A stretch of DNA of 64,000 nucleotides from Stenotrophomonas sp. 704A1 (GTDB lineage Bacteria; Pseudomonadota; Gammaproteobacteria; Xanthomonadales; Xanthomonadaceae). The notes beneath the pieces are model-generated. The model worked only from the letters and a program-made list of their open reading frames with translations. It was not told the DNA's origin and searched no databases. Location of the stretch: assembly GCF_030549525.1 (NCBI RefSeq), contig NZ_CP130831.1:3001501-3065500 (forward strand). Reading direction: 5' to 3'. Below, piece after piece: positions 26,289-35,382 of the stretch. Position 1 is the stretch's first letter. Each line of letters begins with the position of its first letter. The position numbers and the translations under genes were made by a program.

Positions 26289-28160
26289 ATGCCTGCTTCC
26301 CCCAACGCTGGCGCAGCCAGCGCAAAGAAACCCAGCCTGCGCCAGCGCTTCAAGGCGATGCGCAACCTGCCGCCGTTCCTGCGCCAGGTGTGGCAGACCA
26401 GCCCGGCCCTGACTCTGGCCAGCCTTGGCCTGCGCCTGATCCGGGCGCTGCTGCCGGTGGCGATGCTGTACGTGGGCAAGCTGATCATCGATACGGCCCT
26501 GCACCTGAGCCAGCACGAGGCAGGGTTCCCGCCACTGGGTGAGGCGCTGTCCAGTGGCCTGCTCACTCCGCTGCTGGGCCTGCTGGCGCTGGAGTTCGGC
26601 CTGGCCATCGCCTCGGACCTGCTCGGCCGGCTGGTCAGCTACGCCGATGCCCTGCTGTCGGAACTGTTCGCCAACGCCACCAGCGTGCGCCTGATGGAAC
26701 ACGCGGCCACCCTGGACCTGGAGGACTTCGAGGACCCGGACCTGCAGGACAAGCTGGACCGTGCGCGGCGCCAGACCATGGGCCGGATGAACCTGATGAG
26801 CCAGCTGTTCGGCCAGGTGCAGGATGCGATCACCGTGGCCAGCCTGGCGGTGGGCCTGCTGGTCTACGCGCCGTGGCTGATCCTGCTGCTCGCGCTGGCG
26901 CTGGTGCCGGCCTTCATCGGTGAGTCGCACTTCAATGCCGCCGGCTACAGCCTCAACTTCCTGTGGACGCCCGAACGCCGCCAGCTGGACTACCTGCGCC
27001 AGCTCGGCGCAAGCGTGGAGACCGCCAAGGAAGTCAAGATCTTCAACCTGCACCGCTTCCTGGTCGACCGTTACCGCACGCTGTCGGCGGCCTTGTTCCT
27101 GGCCAACCGTGCGCTGGCACGACGGCGCGCGTTCTGGGGCACGCTGCTGGCCGCGCTGGGCACGCTGGGCTATTACACCGCCTACGCCTACATCGCCTGG
27201 CGCACGGTGCGCGGCGATTTCTCCATCGGTGACCTGACCTTCCTCGCCGGCAGTTTCCTGCGCCTGCGCCAGCTGCTGGAAGGGCTGCTGATCGGCTTCT
27301 CGCAGGTCGCCAGCCAGGCGTTGTACCTGGACGATCTGTACTCGTTCTTCCAGATCGAGCCGGAAATCCACTCGCGCGAAGGCGCGGTCAGCGTGCCCCG
27401 CCCCATCCGCCAGGGTTTCGTGTTCGAAGACGTGGGCTTCCGCTATCCCGATGCCGAGCAGTGGGCCGTACGCCACCTCAATTTCCAGCTGCATGCAGGC
27501 GAAGTGCTGGCCCTGGTCGGCGAGAACGGTGCCGGCAAGACCACCCTGGTCAAGCTGCTGGCGCGCCTGTACGAACCGGACGAGGGCCGCATCCTGCTCG
27601 ATGGCCGCGATCTGCGCGAGTACGACCTGGACGACCTGCGCGCCAACCTCGGGGTGATCTTCCAGGACTTCGTCCGCTACAACCTCAGCGCCGGCGAGAA
27701 CATCGGCGTCGGCCAGGTCGAGGCGATGGAAGATCGCGCACGCATCACCGATGCCGCGCGCCGTGGCATGGCCGAGGAAGTGATCCAGGCGCTGCCGGGC
27801 GGCTACGAACAGCAGATCGGCCGCCGCTTCAAGCAGGGCGTGGACCTGTCCGGCGGCCAGTGGCAGAAGATCGCCATTGCCCGTGCGTGGATGCGCGACG
27901 CGCAGGTGATGATCCTGGATGAGCCCACTGCTGCGCTGGACGCGCGCAGCGAGTTCGACGTGTTCCAGCGGTTCAGGGAACTGGCGGATAATCGGACAGC
28001 CATCCTGATTTCCCACCGGTTTTCCTCGGTGCGCATGGCCGACCGCATCCTGGTGCTGGCCGACGGCCGCATCGAGGCCAGCGGCACCCATGAGCAGCTG
28101 ATGGCCCAGGGCGGGCGCTACGCCGAGCTGTTCGAACTGCAGGCCGCCGGTTACCGCTGA
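26289..28160 (+). CDS. ABC exporter, fused permease and ATPase half-transporter
   Basis: A 623-residue half-transporter that should work as a dimer. The N-terminal region has transmembrane segments (about 45-75, 85-110, 165-215, 275-310). The ATPase domain carries Walker A GENGAGKTT (411-419), a Q-loop (VIFQDF), signature LSGGQ (520-524), Walker B VMILDEPTAALD (from 540) and a switch His in LISHRFSSVRMADR. It is like MsbA/MdlB-type lipid or drug exporters; the substrate is unknown. Start at 26289 precedes a basic cytoplasmic head. No accessory genes are nearby. Confidence 0.88.
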   Translation: MPASPNAGAASAKKPSLRQRFKAMRNLPPFLRQVWQTSPALTLASLGLRLIRALLPVAMLYVGKLIIDTALHLSQHEAGFPPLGEALSSGLLTPLLGLLALEFGLAIASDLLGRLVSYADALLSELFANATSVRLMEHAATLDLEDFEDPDLQDKLDRARRQTMGRMNLMSQLFGQVQDAITVASLAVGLLVYAPWLILLLALALVPAFIGESHFNAAGYSLNFLWTPERRQLDYLRQLGASVETAKEVKIFNLHRFLVDRYRTLSAALFLANRALARRRAFWGTLLAALGTLGYYTAYAYIAWRTVRGDFSIGDLTFLAGSFLRLRQLLEGLLIGFSQVASQALYLDDLYSFFQIEPEIHSREGAVSVPRPIRQGFVFEDVGFRYPDAEQWAVRHLNFQLHAGEVLALVGENGAGKTTLVKLLARLYEPDEGRILLDGRDLREYDLDDLRANLGVIFQDFVRYNLSAGENIGVGQVEAMEDRARITDAARRGMAEEVIQALPGGYEQQIGRRFKQGVDLSGGQWQKIAIARAWMRDAQVMILDEPTAALDARSEFDVFQRFRELADNRTAILISHRFSSVRMADRILVLADGRIEASGTHEQLMAQGGRYAELFELQAAGYR

Positions 28161-28180
28161 GAACGCCTCTCGTTCCGCCT

Positions 28181-28199
28181 AATGAGAACCTGTCTCATT
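28181..28199. promoter_or_regulatory. Fur-box-like palindrome at the fpr promoter
   Basis: AATGAGA - ACCTG - TCTCATT is a perfect 7-bp inverted repeat resembling a degenerate Fur box (GATAATGATAATCATTATC family). It overlaps the -35 region upstream of the TAGAAT at 28205, where a bound repressor would block transcription. Confidence 0.45.
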
Positions 28200-28204
28200 T
28201 GAGC

Positions 28205-28210
28205 TAGAAT
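28205..28210 (+). promoter_or_regulatory. -10 element of the fpr promoter
   Basis: TAGAAT lies 30 nt before the fpr start codon. No good -35 is present at the right spacing; a palindrome occupies that position. Confidence 0.5.
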
Positions 28211-28240
28211 CCCTCCTGACGACTTCTGATAGATACGCCC

Positions 28241-29020
28241 ATGTCCTCCGCTTTCGGCGCCGAAACGGTGCTTGAGGTCCGCCACTGGACCGACGCCTAC
28301 TTCAGCTTCACCCTCACCCGTGACAGCGGTTTCCGCTTCGAGAACGGCCAGTTCGTGATGATCGGCCTGGAAACCGAGGCGCGCCCGCTGCTGCGCGCGT
28401 ACTCCATCGCCAGTGCCAACTGGGAAGAACAGCTGGAGTTCTTCAGCATCAAGGTGCAGGACGGTCCGCTGACCTCGCGCCTGCAGCACATCAAGCCGGG
28501 CGACAAGGTGCTGGTCGGCAAGAAGCCCACCGGTACCCTGCTGATCAGTGACCTGCACCCCGGCAGGAATCTGTACCTGCTGGGCACCGGCACCGGCCTG
28601 GCGCCGTGGCTGTCGGTGATCAAGGACCCGGAAACCTACGAGCGCTTCGACAAGGTGATCCTGTGCCACGGCGTGCGCTACGAAAGGGACCTGGCCTACC
28701 GCGACTACTTCGAGAAGGAACTGCGCGAGCACGAGTTCCTGGGCGAGATGGTCGGCGACAAGCTGCTGTACTACCCCGCCGTGACCCGCGAACCGTTCGC
28801 CAACCAGGGCCGCCTGACCTCGCTGATGGAAAGCGGCGAGATGCAGCGCACCCTGGGCCTGCCCGAACTGAGCCCGGAAAACGACCGCGCGATGATCTGC
28901 GGCAGCCCGCAGATGCTGGCCGACCTGCGTACCGTGCTCGATGCGCGTGGCTTCCAGGTGTCACCGCGTATCGGCCAGCCGGGCCACTACGTGTTCGAGC
29001 GCGCCTTCGTCGAGAAGTAA
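28241..29020 (+). CDS. fpr: Ferredoxin/flavodoxin--NADP+ reductase
   Basis: A 259-residue FAD enzyme passing electrons between NADPH and ferredoxin or flavodoxin, important for Fe-S repair and oxidative stress. FAD-binding motif RAYSIAS (about 51-57) and SRLQHIKPGDKVLV; NADP-binding GTGTGLAPWLSVIKDP and CGSPQML near the C-terminus, which ends HYVFERAFVEK as in bacterial subclass I Fpr. Start ATG at 28241. The promoter has a TAGAAT -10 and an overlapping palindrome, so regulation by iron or redox state is plausible. Confidence 0.93.
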   Translation: MSSAFGAETVLEVRHWTDAYFSFTLTRDSGFRFENGQFVMIGLETEARPLLRAYSIASANWEEQLEFFSIKVQDGPLTSRLQHIKPGDKVLVGKKPTGTLLISDLHPGRNLYLLGTGTGLAPWLSVIKDPETYERFDKVILCHGVRYERDLAYRDYFEKELREHEFLGEMVGDKLLYYPAVTREPFANQGRLTSLMESGEMQRTLGLPELSPENDRAMICGSPQMLADLRTVLDARGFQVSPRIGQPGHYVFERAFVEK

Positions 29021-29029
29021 GGCACCGCG

Positions 29030-29053
29030 GTAGCGCCGGGCCCTGCCCGGCGG
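29030..29053 (+). repeat. SMAG repeat between convergent fpr and gpx
   Basis: GTAGCGCCGGGCCCTGCCCGG, 9 nt after the fpr stop and just before the gpx stop on the other strand. Confidence 0.8.
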
Positions 29054-29060
29054 ATGACGG

Positions 29061-29540
29061 TCACAGCAGCGCTTCGATCGCGCTGCGCAGCTGCTCCGGC
29101 GTGGTGGTCGGCGCATAGCGCGCCACCACCTGGCCCTGGCGATCGACCAGGAACTTGCTGAAATTCCATTTGATGCGCGCGATGCCCAGCAGGCCGCGCT
29201 TCTGCTGTGACAACCACGCCCACAGCGGATCGGCCCCGTCGCCGTTGACCTCGATCTTCTCCGACAGCGGGAAGCTGACCGGGTAATCCAGTGAACAGAA
29301 CCGGCGGATCTGCGCGGCATCACCCGGCTCCTGCGCGCCGAACTGGTTGCAGGGGAAGCCCACCACCACCAGGCCGCGATCGCGGTAGTCCTGCCACACC
29401 TGCTCCAGGCCCGTGTACTGCGGCGTGAACCCGCAGCGGCTGGCCACGTTGACCAGCAGCAGCGGGCGGCCCTGGTACTGCGACAGCGGCTGCGGCTGGC
29501 CTTCCAGGTCACGGAAGCTGAAGTCGTAGGCGGTGGTCAT
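29061..29540 (-). CDS. Glutathione peroxidase family protein
   Basis: A 159-residue thioredoxin-fold peroxidase (BtuE/GpxA type) reducing hydrogen and lipid peroxides. The peroxidatic Cys36 is in NVASRCGFTPQ, followed by FPCNQFG with the conserved Gln, and WNFSKFLVDRQG with the conserved Trp and Asn; these complete the catalytic tetrad. It uses Cys, not selenocysteine, so thioredoxin may be the real reductant. Start at 29540. Lies next to fpr, convergent, with a SMAG repeat between them. Confidence 0.93.
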   Translation of the reverse strand: MTTAYDFSFRDLEGQPQPLSQYQGRPLLLVNVASRCGFTPQYTGLEQVWQDYRDRGLVVVGFPCNQFGAQEPGDAAQIRRFCSLDYPVSFPLSEKIEVNGDGADPLWAWLSQQKRGLLGIARIKWNFSKFLVDRQGQVVARYAPTTTPEQLRSAIEALL

Positions 29541-29696
29541 GGCGGCGGGTCCGGGGACGGTGAGTGCATGGTACCCGTGCAGCCCCGTGGCGGCGCAACC
29601 ACGGCAGGCGCCTGCCAGCATGCCTTTTGACACAAGTGCCGGCGCGGCGGCCCGGGTTACCCTCGGGCCCTTGTTTGCCTTACCGGAGTATCGACC

Positions 29697-31865
29697 TTGA
29701 CCACCCGTCTTGCCCTTGCCGTGGCCATGACCCTCGGCCTTGCCCTGCCCGCCTACGCTGCCGGCGCCGCCACCGCGGCCGCCAGCAGCACCGCCCAGCA
29801 GGCCAACCCGTTCTTTGCCGACAGCCCGCTGCCGCTGCATTTCCCGCAGTTCGACAAGATCAAGGACAGCGACTTCGCCCCGGCCTTCGACGCTGGCATG
29901 GCACAGCAGCTGAAGGAAGTGGAGGCCATCGCCAACAACACGGCCAAGCCGACCTTCGACAACACCATCATCGCCCTGGAAAAGAGCGGTGACACCCTGG
30001 ACCGCGCCACCACGGTGTTCTTCAGCCTGGTCGGCGCCGATACCAACGACACCCGCAAGAAGCTGCAGGCGGACTATTCGGCGAAGTTCGCCGCGCACAG
30101 CGATGCGATCGCGCTGAACGGCAAGCTGTTCGCACGCATCCAGGCGCTGTATGACACCCGCACCCAGCTGGGCCTGGACGCCGAAGGCGTGCGCCTGGTC
30201 GAGAAGTACTATGACAACTACGTGCGCGCTGGCGCCAAGCTGTCCGAGGCCGACAAGGCCACGCTGAAGGCCATGAATGCCGAGCTGGCCAACCTGGGCA
30301 CGAAGTTCAGCCAGAACGTGCAGTCGGAAGTGAACGCCTCGGCAATCACCGTCGACGACGTCAAGGAGCTGGCCGGCCTGTCCAAGGAACAGATCGCCGC
30401 CGCCGCCGAAGCGGCCAAGGCACGCGGCCTGGACGGCAAGTACGTGATCACCCTGCTCAACACCACCGGCCAGCCGCCGCTGACCAACCTGGCCAACCGC
30501 GCGCTGCGCCAGAAAATCTACGAAGCATCGACCACCCGCGGCAGCCGCGGCGGTGAGTTCGACAACACCGCGCTGGTCGCCCGCATCATGCAGCTGCGCG
30601 CCGACAAGGCCAAGCTGATGGGCTTTGCCAACTTCGCCGCCTACAACCTGACCAACCAGACCGCCAAGACCCCCGAAGCGGTCAACGCGATGCTGGGCAA
30701 GCTGGCCCCGGCCGCCGTGGCCAATGCCAAGCGTGAAGCCGCCGACCTGCAGGCGATGATCGACCAGGAACAGAAGGCCGCCGGCAAGCCGACCTTCAAG
30801 CTGGAGCCGTGGGACTGGGCCTTCTACAGCGAGAAGGTGCGCCAGGCCAAGTACAACTTCGACGAGTCGCAGCTGAAGCCGTACTTCGAAATGAAGAACG
30901 TGCTGGAGAACGGCGTGTTCCATGCCGCCAACCTCGAATTCGGCCTGACCTTCAAGCAGCGCACCGACCTGCCGGTCTACCACGATGACGTCACCGTCTA
31001 CGACGTGTTCGACGCCGACGGCAGCCAGCTGGCGATCTTCATCTTCGACCCCTACGCGCGCGCATCCAAGCGCGGCGGTGCCTGGATGAATTCCTATGTG
31101 TCGCAGTCCAAGCTGACCGGGTTCAAGCCGGTGGTGGCCAACCACCTGAACATCCCCAAGCCGCCGGCCGGCCAGCCGACCCTGCTGACCTGGGACGAGG
31201 TGAACACCACCTTCCACGAGTTCGGCCACGCCCTGCACGGCATGTTCTCCAACGTGAAGTACCCGTACTTCTCGGGCACCGCGGTGCCGCGTGACTTCGT
31301 CGAGTTCCCCTCGCAGGTCAACGAGATGTGGGCGGACAACCCGGCCATCCTGAAGAACTACGCCAAGCACTACCAGAACGGTTCGGCGATGCCGCAGGCA
31401 CTGCTGGACAAGGTGCTGGCCGCAGCCAAGTTCAACCAGGGCTTTGCCACCACCGAATACCTGGGTGCGGCCATGCTCGACCAGCGCTGGCACCAGATCG
31501 GCCCGGACCAGGTACCGGCGGCCAAGGACGTGATGGCCTTCGAGCGCGCCGCGCTGGAGAAGGACGGCATCTACTACGCGCCGGTTCCGCCGCGCTACAG
31601 GACCCCGTACTTCAGCCACATCATGGGCGGCTACTCGGCCGGCTACTACGCCTACATCTGGTCGGAAGTGCTCGACGCCAACACCCAGAAGTGGTTCCGC
31701 GACAACGGTGGCCTGAGCCGCAAGAACGGCGACCACTTCCGTGCCACCCTGCTGTCCAAGGGCGGCAGCGTCGATGCGATGCAGCTGTTCCGCGATTTCG
31801 CCGGCCACGAGCCGCAGATCGAACCGCTGCTGGAAAAGCGTGGCCTGACCGGCGCCGGCAACTGA
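29697..31865 (+). CDS. dcp: Secreted peptidyl-dipeptidase (M3 metallopeptidase)
   Basis: A 722-residue M3-family zinc peptidase of the Dcp type that removes dipeptides from peptide C-termini. A signal peptide (about 1-22, ending AYAAG) points to the periplasm. The zinc motif HEFGH is at 507-511 with the downstream Glu ligand region (EFPSQVNEMW), and HIMGGYSAGYYAYIWSEVLD is the family's substrate-binding segment. The start is a TTG at 29697 with CGGAG upstream; it gives the full signal peptide, whereas the next ATG (29727) would truncate it. A bidirectional terminator follows. Confidence 0.9.
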   Translation: MTTRLALAVAMTLGLALPAYAAGAATAAASSTAQQANPFFADSPLPLHFPQFDKIKDSDFAPAFDAGMAQQLKEVEAIANNTAKPTFDNTIIALEKSGDTLDRATTVFFSLVGADTNDTRKKLQADYSAKFAAHSDAIALNGKLFARIQALYDTRTQLGLDAEGVRLVEKYYDNYVRAGAKLSEADKATLKAMNAELANLGTKFSQNVQSEVNASAITVDDVKELAGLSKEQIAAAAEAAKARGLDGKYVITLLNTTGQPPLTNLANRALRQKIYEASTTRGSRGGEFDNTALVARIMQLRADKAKLMGFANFAAYNLTNQTAKTPEAVNAMLGKLAPAAVANAKREAADLQAMIDQEQKAAGKPTFKLEPWDWAFYSEKVRQAKYNFDESQLKPYFEMKNVLENGVFHAANLEFGLTFKQRTDLPVYHDDVTVYDVFDADGSQLAIFIFDPYARASKRGGAWMNSYVSQSKLTGFKPVVANHLNIPKPPAGQPTLLTWDEVNTTFHEFGHALHGMFSNVKYPYFSGTAVPRDFVEFPSQVNEMWADNPAILKNYAKHYQNGSAMPQALLDKVLAAAKFNQGFATTEYLGAAMLDQRWHQIGPDQVPAAKDVMAFERAALEKDGIYYAPVPPRYRTPYFSHIMGGYSAGYYAYIWSEVLDANTQKWFRDNGGLSRKNGDHFRATLLSKGGSVDAMQLFRDFAGHEPQIEPLLEKRGLTGAGN

Positions 31866-31893
31866 TTGCCCCGGCGATAGCGTGACGCAGAAA

Positions 31894-31921
31894 AAAACCG
31901 CCCGGGAAACCGGGCGGTTTT
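31894..31921. terminator. Bidirectional terminator between dcp and cfa
   Basis: AAAACCGCCCGG - GAAA - CCGGGCGGTTTT: a perfect stem with A- and T-runs between convergent genes. Confidence 0.92.
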
Positions 31922-31961
31922 CTGTTGGGTCGTCCACGCATGGCGTGGATGCGATTCCACC

Positions 31962-33080
31962 TCAACGCGGCGCCACATACCCGCCCGGCACCCCCTGCGG
32001 CGACAGCACCAGCTGCCACAGCTGCGCGTGCCGGCAACGGAAGGACGCCATCGATCCCGCCAGGTAGAAGCGCCACATGCGCCGGAAGTGCTCGTCATAC
32101 CGCTGCGCATCCAGCACCGGCCACGCCGCTTCCACGTTGCGCCGCCATGCCTGCAGGGTCAGGTCGTAGTCGGTGCCGAAGTTGTGCCAGTCTTCCAGCA
32201 CGAACAGGCCTTCGAACGCCCTGGTGATCTGTGCCGCCGAAGGCAGCATCGAGTTGGGGAAGATGTAGCGCGCGATCCACGGATCGGTGCGGTGGCGCGA
32301 GACGTTGGTACCGATGCTGTGCAGCAGCAGCAGGCCCCGCGGCGACAGGCAGCGCCGGGCCACCTCGAAGAAGCTGTGGTAGTTCTTGTCGCCCACGTGT
32401 TCGAACATGCCGATCGAGAACACGGCGTCGAAAGGTTCGTCGAGCTCGCGGTAGTCCTGCAGGCGGATCTCGATCGGCAGCCCGGCGCACAGCTCACGGG
32501 CGAAGCCTGCCTGCTCCTGCGAAATGGTCACTCCGACACCGCTGACGCCATAGCGCTCGGCAGCGAACTTCAGCGCTTCACCCCAGCCGCAGCCGATGTC
32601 CAGCACGCGCTGGCCCGGACGCAGTCCCAGCTTGCGGCAGACCAGATCCAGCTTGGCTTCCTGCGCGGCGTCGAGATCGGTGGCGGTGCGCCAGTAGCCG
32701 CAGCTGTAGACCAGGCGCTGTCCGAGCATGGCCTGGTACAGATCATTGCCGAGGTCGTAATGGCGGCGCCCGACTTCATAGCTGCCCTGCCCGGACTGCA
32801 GGTTGAACAGGCGTGCCTTCAGCGCATCGGCAACGTCGCGCCAGCCATGCACGCGTTCGTCCAGGTGGGCCTGCATCAGGTGGAACAGGAAGTCGTCCAG
32901 GACGTTGGCATCCCACCAGCCCTCCATGTAGCTCTCGCCGAGGCCGAGCGAGCCGTGGCCCATGACCCGCGCGAAGAAGCGCGGGTCGTGCACCTGGATA
33001 TCCTGCGGCCGGGTGCCACCGATCTGCACCCCCGCCTCCTGGAGCAGGCCGGTGACCCGCTCCTGCAACCCTGTATCCAC
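31962..33080 (-). CDS. cfa: Cyclopropane-fatty-acyl-phospholipid synthase
   Basis: A 372-residue SAM-dependent enzyme that adds a methylene bridge to unsaturated acyl chains of membrane phospholipids. Seen: FFARVMGHGSLGLGESYMEGWW in the N-terminal lipid-binding domain, YDLGNDLYQAMLG, the SAM motif VLDIGCGWGEAL (159-170), FSIGMFEHVGDKNY and the late WRRNVEAAWP. The start is a GTG at 33080 with a strong GAGGAGG Shine-Dalgarno. It starts 19 nt after the DUF3298 lipoprotein gene, so the two form an operon. Confidence 0.93.
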   Translation of the reverse strand: MDTGLQERVTGLLQEAGVQIGGTRPQDIQVHDPRFFARVMGHGSLGLGESYMEGWWDANVLDDFLFHLMQAHLDERVHGWRDVADALKARLFNLQSGQGSYEVGRRHYDLGNDLYQAMLGQRLVYSCGYWRTATDLDAAQEAKLDLVCRKLGLRPGQRVLDIGCGWGEALKFAAERYGVSGVGVTISQEQAGFARELCAGLPIEIRLQDYRELDEPFDAVFSIGMFEHVGDKNYHSFFEVARRCLSPRGLLLLHSIGTNVSRHRTDPWIARYIFPNSMLPSAAQITRAFEGLFVLEDWHNFGTDYDLTLQAWRRNVEAAWPVLDAQRYDEHFRRMWRFYLAGSMASFRCRHAQLWQLVLSPQGVPGGYVAPR

Positions 33081-33099
33081 GCCACCTCCTCGTCTGCGG

Positions 33100-33954
33100 T
33101 TACCCGCGTGCGAACAGTTCCACGTAATCCTTGGCCACGTGCGGCAACAGTACCGCCGCCGGCACATCCGCGGTCTGCGTGCCATCCGAGTACGGGCCCA
33201 CCTGGTACGGCGGGAACACGAACCGCAGCGCGGTGATCTGCCCCTTGTCGTCGGTCAGCGGCTGGAACTGGCTGAAATTGTCCGCCTGCGGGCCGGTGCC
33301 GTCGGCGATCATCCGCGACGCGTTGCGCAGCGATTCCTGCAGCTGGGCCGGGTCCATGTCCTCGCCACTGAGGCGGGTGGCCACGCGTTCGCGCAGCTGG
33401 TCGGCGACGAAATCACTGATCGCCTTCCAGCCCTTGGCATCGCCCAGCAGCTTGTCGGCGCTGAGCATCTGCTGCTGCTGCGGCAGCCATACAAAACGTG
33501 CCACCAGCGGCTCGCCGTGGGCCCCACCGGTGTAACGACTGCCATCCGCGCTGACCACCACCAGCTGCGGGGTTTCCAGCAGCTTCTCGAAACTCAGTGA
33601 CAGCTCGTAGGGCATGCTCGGTTTGTCGTTGCCCAGTCCGTCAAGCGCCTGCTGCAGGTCGCCACGGGCGGCGCTCGCGTAGTCCTGCAGCGCGCGCGCC
33701 AGGCCGGGGTATCGATCAATGCCCGCCGGATAGCTGATGCCGACCACTTCGCGCTCGTTGTTCTCGATCACATCGCGCAGGTCCAGCGGCGCTTCCGCGA
33801 CAGGCGCCTGCTGGGAGGCGGTGGCCTCGGCCGCAGGCGCGGCGTCGGTGGCCGGTGCCGCGTCGTTGTCACGCTGGCAACCGGCCAGCAACAGCACGCC
33901 CATCGCGCCGACCAGCACGCTCGCGTGCAATGGCCGGTTGTTTCCAATCTTCAT
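33100..33954 (-). CDS. DUF3298-like (RsiV-type) lipoprotein
   Basis: A 284-residue predicted lipoprotein: signal SVLVGAMGVLLLAGC with lipobox LAGC, then an Ala/Thr/Gln-rich linker (about 28-55) and a folded domain. Motifs SYPAGIDRYPGL, YELSLSFEKLLETPQLVVVSADGSRYTGGAHGEP (one stretch, read in two parts) and LRFVFPPYQVGPYSDG resemble DUF4163/DUF3298 proteins related to the lysozyme-binding anti-sigma factor RsiV, but no sigma partner is adjacent. It may bind or inhibit an envelope enzyme. Upstream of cfa in the same operon. Confidence 0.78.
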   Translation of the reverse strand: MKIGNNRPLHASVLVGAMGVLLLAGCQRDNDAAPATDAAPAAEATASQQAPVAEAPLDLRDVIENNEREVVGISYPAGIDRYPGLARALQDYASAARGDLQQALDGLGNDKPSMPYELSLSFEKLLETPQLVVVSADGSRYTGGAHGEPLVARFVWLPQQQQMLSADKLLGDAKGWKAISDFVADQLRERVATRLSGEDMDPAQLQESLRNASRMIADGTGPQADNFSQFQPLTDDKGQITALRFVFPPYQVGPYSDGTQTADVPAAVLLPHVAKDYVELFARG

Positions 33955-34017
33955 CGGGATCCCCTGTTCATGTTCGTACATCATCGCCTGCCCTGGCTGA
34001 AGCGTGGCCCGCTGGAT

Positions 34018-34320
34018 TCAGCCTACCAGCAGATCGTGATACTCCTCGTGCCGCTGCAGGAAGGCCTCTGCATAGGCGCAGGCGGGCACCACCTTGTACT
34101 TCTGCTCGCGGGCGAAACGCAGCGCCACCCGGGTCAGTTCGCCCGCGATGCCGCGGCCGGCGATCGCCTCGGGCACTTCGGTATGGGTGATGACCATCCG
34201 CCGCCGCTTGATCTGGTACTCCAGCACCGCCTGCTGGCCACGCACGCGCGCGATGAAGCGGTGGTTGGCCTGGTCGTGTTCGACCTCGTAGGCCAGACCG
34301 GGGGGTGTGACCGAAGCCAT
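34018..34320 (-). CDS. Small GNAT-like N-acetyltransferase
   Basis: A 100-residue protein of the YidJ/NATD1-like group (COG2388 in my recollection). It lacks the first part of a full GNAT fold but has the acetyl-CoA loop EAIAGRGIAGELTRVAL and the C-terminal VVPACAYAEAFLQRHEEY. The substrate is unknown. Start at 34320 follows AGGAGACAG. It is the first gene of the leftward group GNAT - DUF3298 - cfa, with 63 nt before the next start. Confidence 0.83.
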   Translation of the reverse strand: MASVTPPGLAYEVEHDQANHRFIARVRGQQAVLEYQIKRRRMVITHTEVPEAIAGRGIAGELTRVALRFAREQKYKVVPACAYAEAFLQRHEEYHDLLVG

Positions 34321-34529
34321 GGGACTGTCTCCTGCGGCGACTGCGTGGATGGTGCGCAGCCGGGCGCCATGATCGCGTGAAGCCTGAACAGGGGCACGTC
34401 TGGCCCCGCCACGTCAGTTGCGGCCCTCAAGCTGCAGCCGCCACGGCCGCTAACCCCTCTGGAGGGGTCCGGCCAGCATGGCACGCCCCTTGCGACAGTT
34501 GACTATGCGACCTGCCGTGGAGGCCCGTC

Positions 34530-34691
34530 ATGATCCCAAGCGATACCCGTTCCGATACCGACCATGCCCTGCTGGAGGGCCTGCTGCAGCTGGCCGTGGA
34601 AGGCCAGACCGAGGACCAGGCGTTCCAGCGCATCGGCGAGGAAGTGTTCTCGCGCCTGCTCGACACCTACGGCCAGGAAAGCCGGGCCTGA
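34530..34691 (+). CDS. Small 53-residue protein, unknown function
   Basis: Short reading frame with a strong Shine-Dalgarno (GGAGG, 7 nt before the ATG). The product starts MIPSDTRSDTDHALLEG and continues as an acidic, probably helical protein (LLQLAVEGQTEDQAFQRIGE). No signal or membrane segment. It is rightward among leftward genes, in a gap of about 430 nt between the GNAT and rhomboid genes. Codon use (GC-rich third positions) and the ribosome site argue it is real. I do not recognise it. Confidence 0.6.
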   Translation: MIPSDTRSDTDHALLEGLLQLAVEGQTEDQAFQRIGEEVFSRLLDTYGQESRA

Positions 34692-34751
34692 CCCGGCCCC
34701 GCCGTTGCACGCGACCGGGCCGGATCCCTGCGGATCCGACCCGGCAGGCCT

Positions 34752-35375
34752 TCAGCCGCCGAGGCGGAAGCTGGGGTTGGACAGCTCGCGCAGGAAGTGG
34801 GTGAAGATGCTCGGCTGCATGGCCAGCATGAAGATCACGCCGAACGCCGCACCGGCCAGGTGCGCGCTGTGGTTGATGCGGTCGCCGCCGCGCTTGTCCA
34901 TCCAGATGCTGTAACCGACGTAGAACGCGGCATAGATGATCGCCGGTGCCGGGATGAAGAACACCAGGATGATCGACCACGGCTTGATCAGGATGAAGGC
35001 GAACAGCACCGCCGATACCGCGCCGGACGCGCCCAGGCTCAGGTAGTTCGGATTCTTCTGGTTCTTCAGATAGCTGGGCAGGATCGAAACCAGCAGCGCG
35101 CCGATGTAGAACGCCGGATAGGTCAGGTAGCTGCCGGTCAGCTGCACCATCACGCTCTCGATGAATCCCCCGAAGAAGAACAGGGTGATCATGTTGAAGA
35201 TCAGGTGCGACCAGTCGGCGTGGATGAACCCATAGGTGACCAGGCGGTCGTACTGGCGGTGGCGGTCCACCGCCGGCGGCCACAGGATCAGGCGGTCGGC
35301 CAGCTTGCGGTTGTTGAACGCCATCCACGACAGGAGGGCGGTGATGGCGATCAACAGCAGATTGACGGGGGTCAT
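34752..35375 (-). CDS. Rhomboid-family intramembrane serine protease
   Basis: A 207-residue polytopic protein of about six helices. The catalytic Ser118 is in LSLGASGAV and the partner His172 in HSAHLAGAAFG, both within membrane segments; FIHADWSHLIFNMITLFFFG holds the family's second-helix His/Asn signature. It cleaves transmembrane substrates within the bilayer; the target is not predictable. Start at 35375 at GGGGGTC; 7 nt after the stop of the POT transporter gene, hence co-transcribed. Confidence 0.9.
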   Translation of the reverse strand: MTPVNLLLIAITALLSWMAFNNRKLADRLILWPPAVDRHRQYDRLVTYGFIHADWSHLIFNMITLFFFGGFIESVMVQLTGSYLTYPAFYIGALLVSILPSYLKNQKNPNYLSLGASGAVSAVLFAFILIKPWSIILVFFIPAPAIIYAAFYVGYSIWMDKRGGDRINHSAHLAGAAFGVIFMLAMQPSIFTHFLRELSNPSFRLGG

Positions 35376-35382
35376 GTCAGGC

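Noticed and set aside
29541..31937. Upstream extension of gpx opposite dcp
   Set aside because: The Gpx fold begins at MTTAYDFSF (29540); the extension is the shadow of dcp.
33100..33954. DUF3298 lipoprotein as an anti-sigma factor (RsiV)
   Set aside because: No ECF sigma gene is adjacent and it lacks a cytoplasmic sigma-binding part; it is a lipoprotein.
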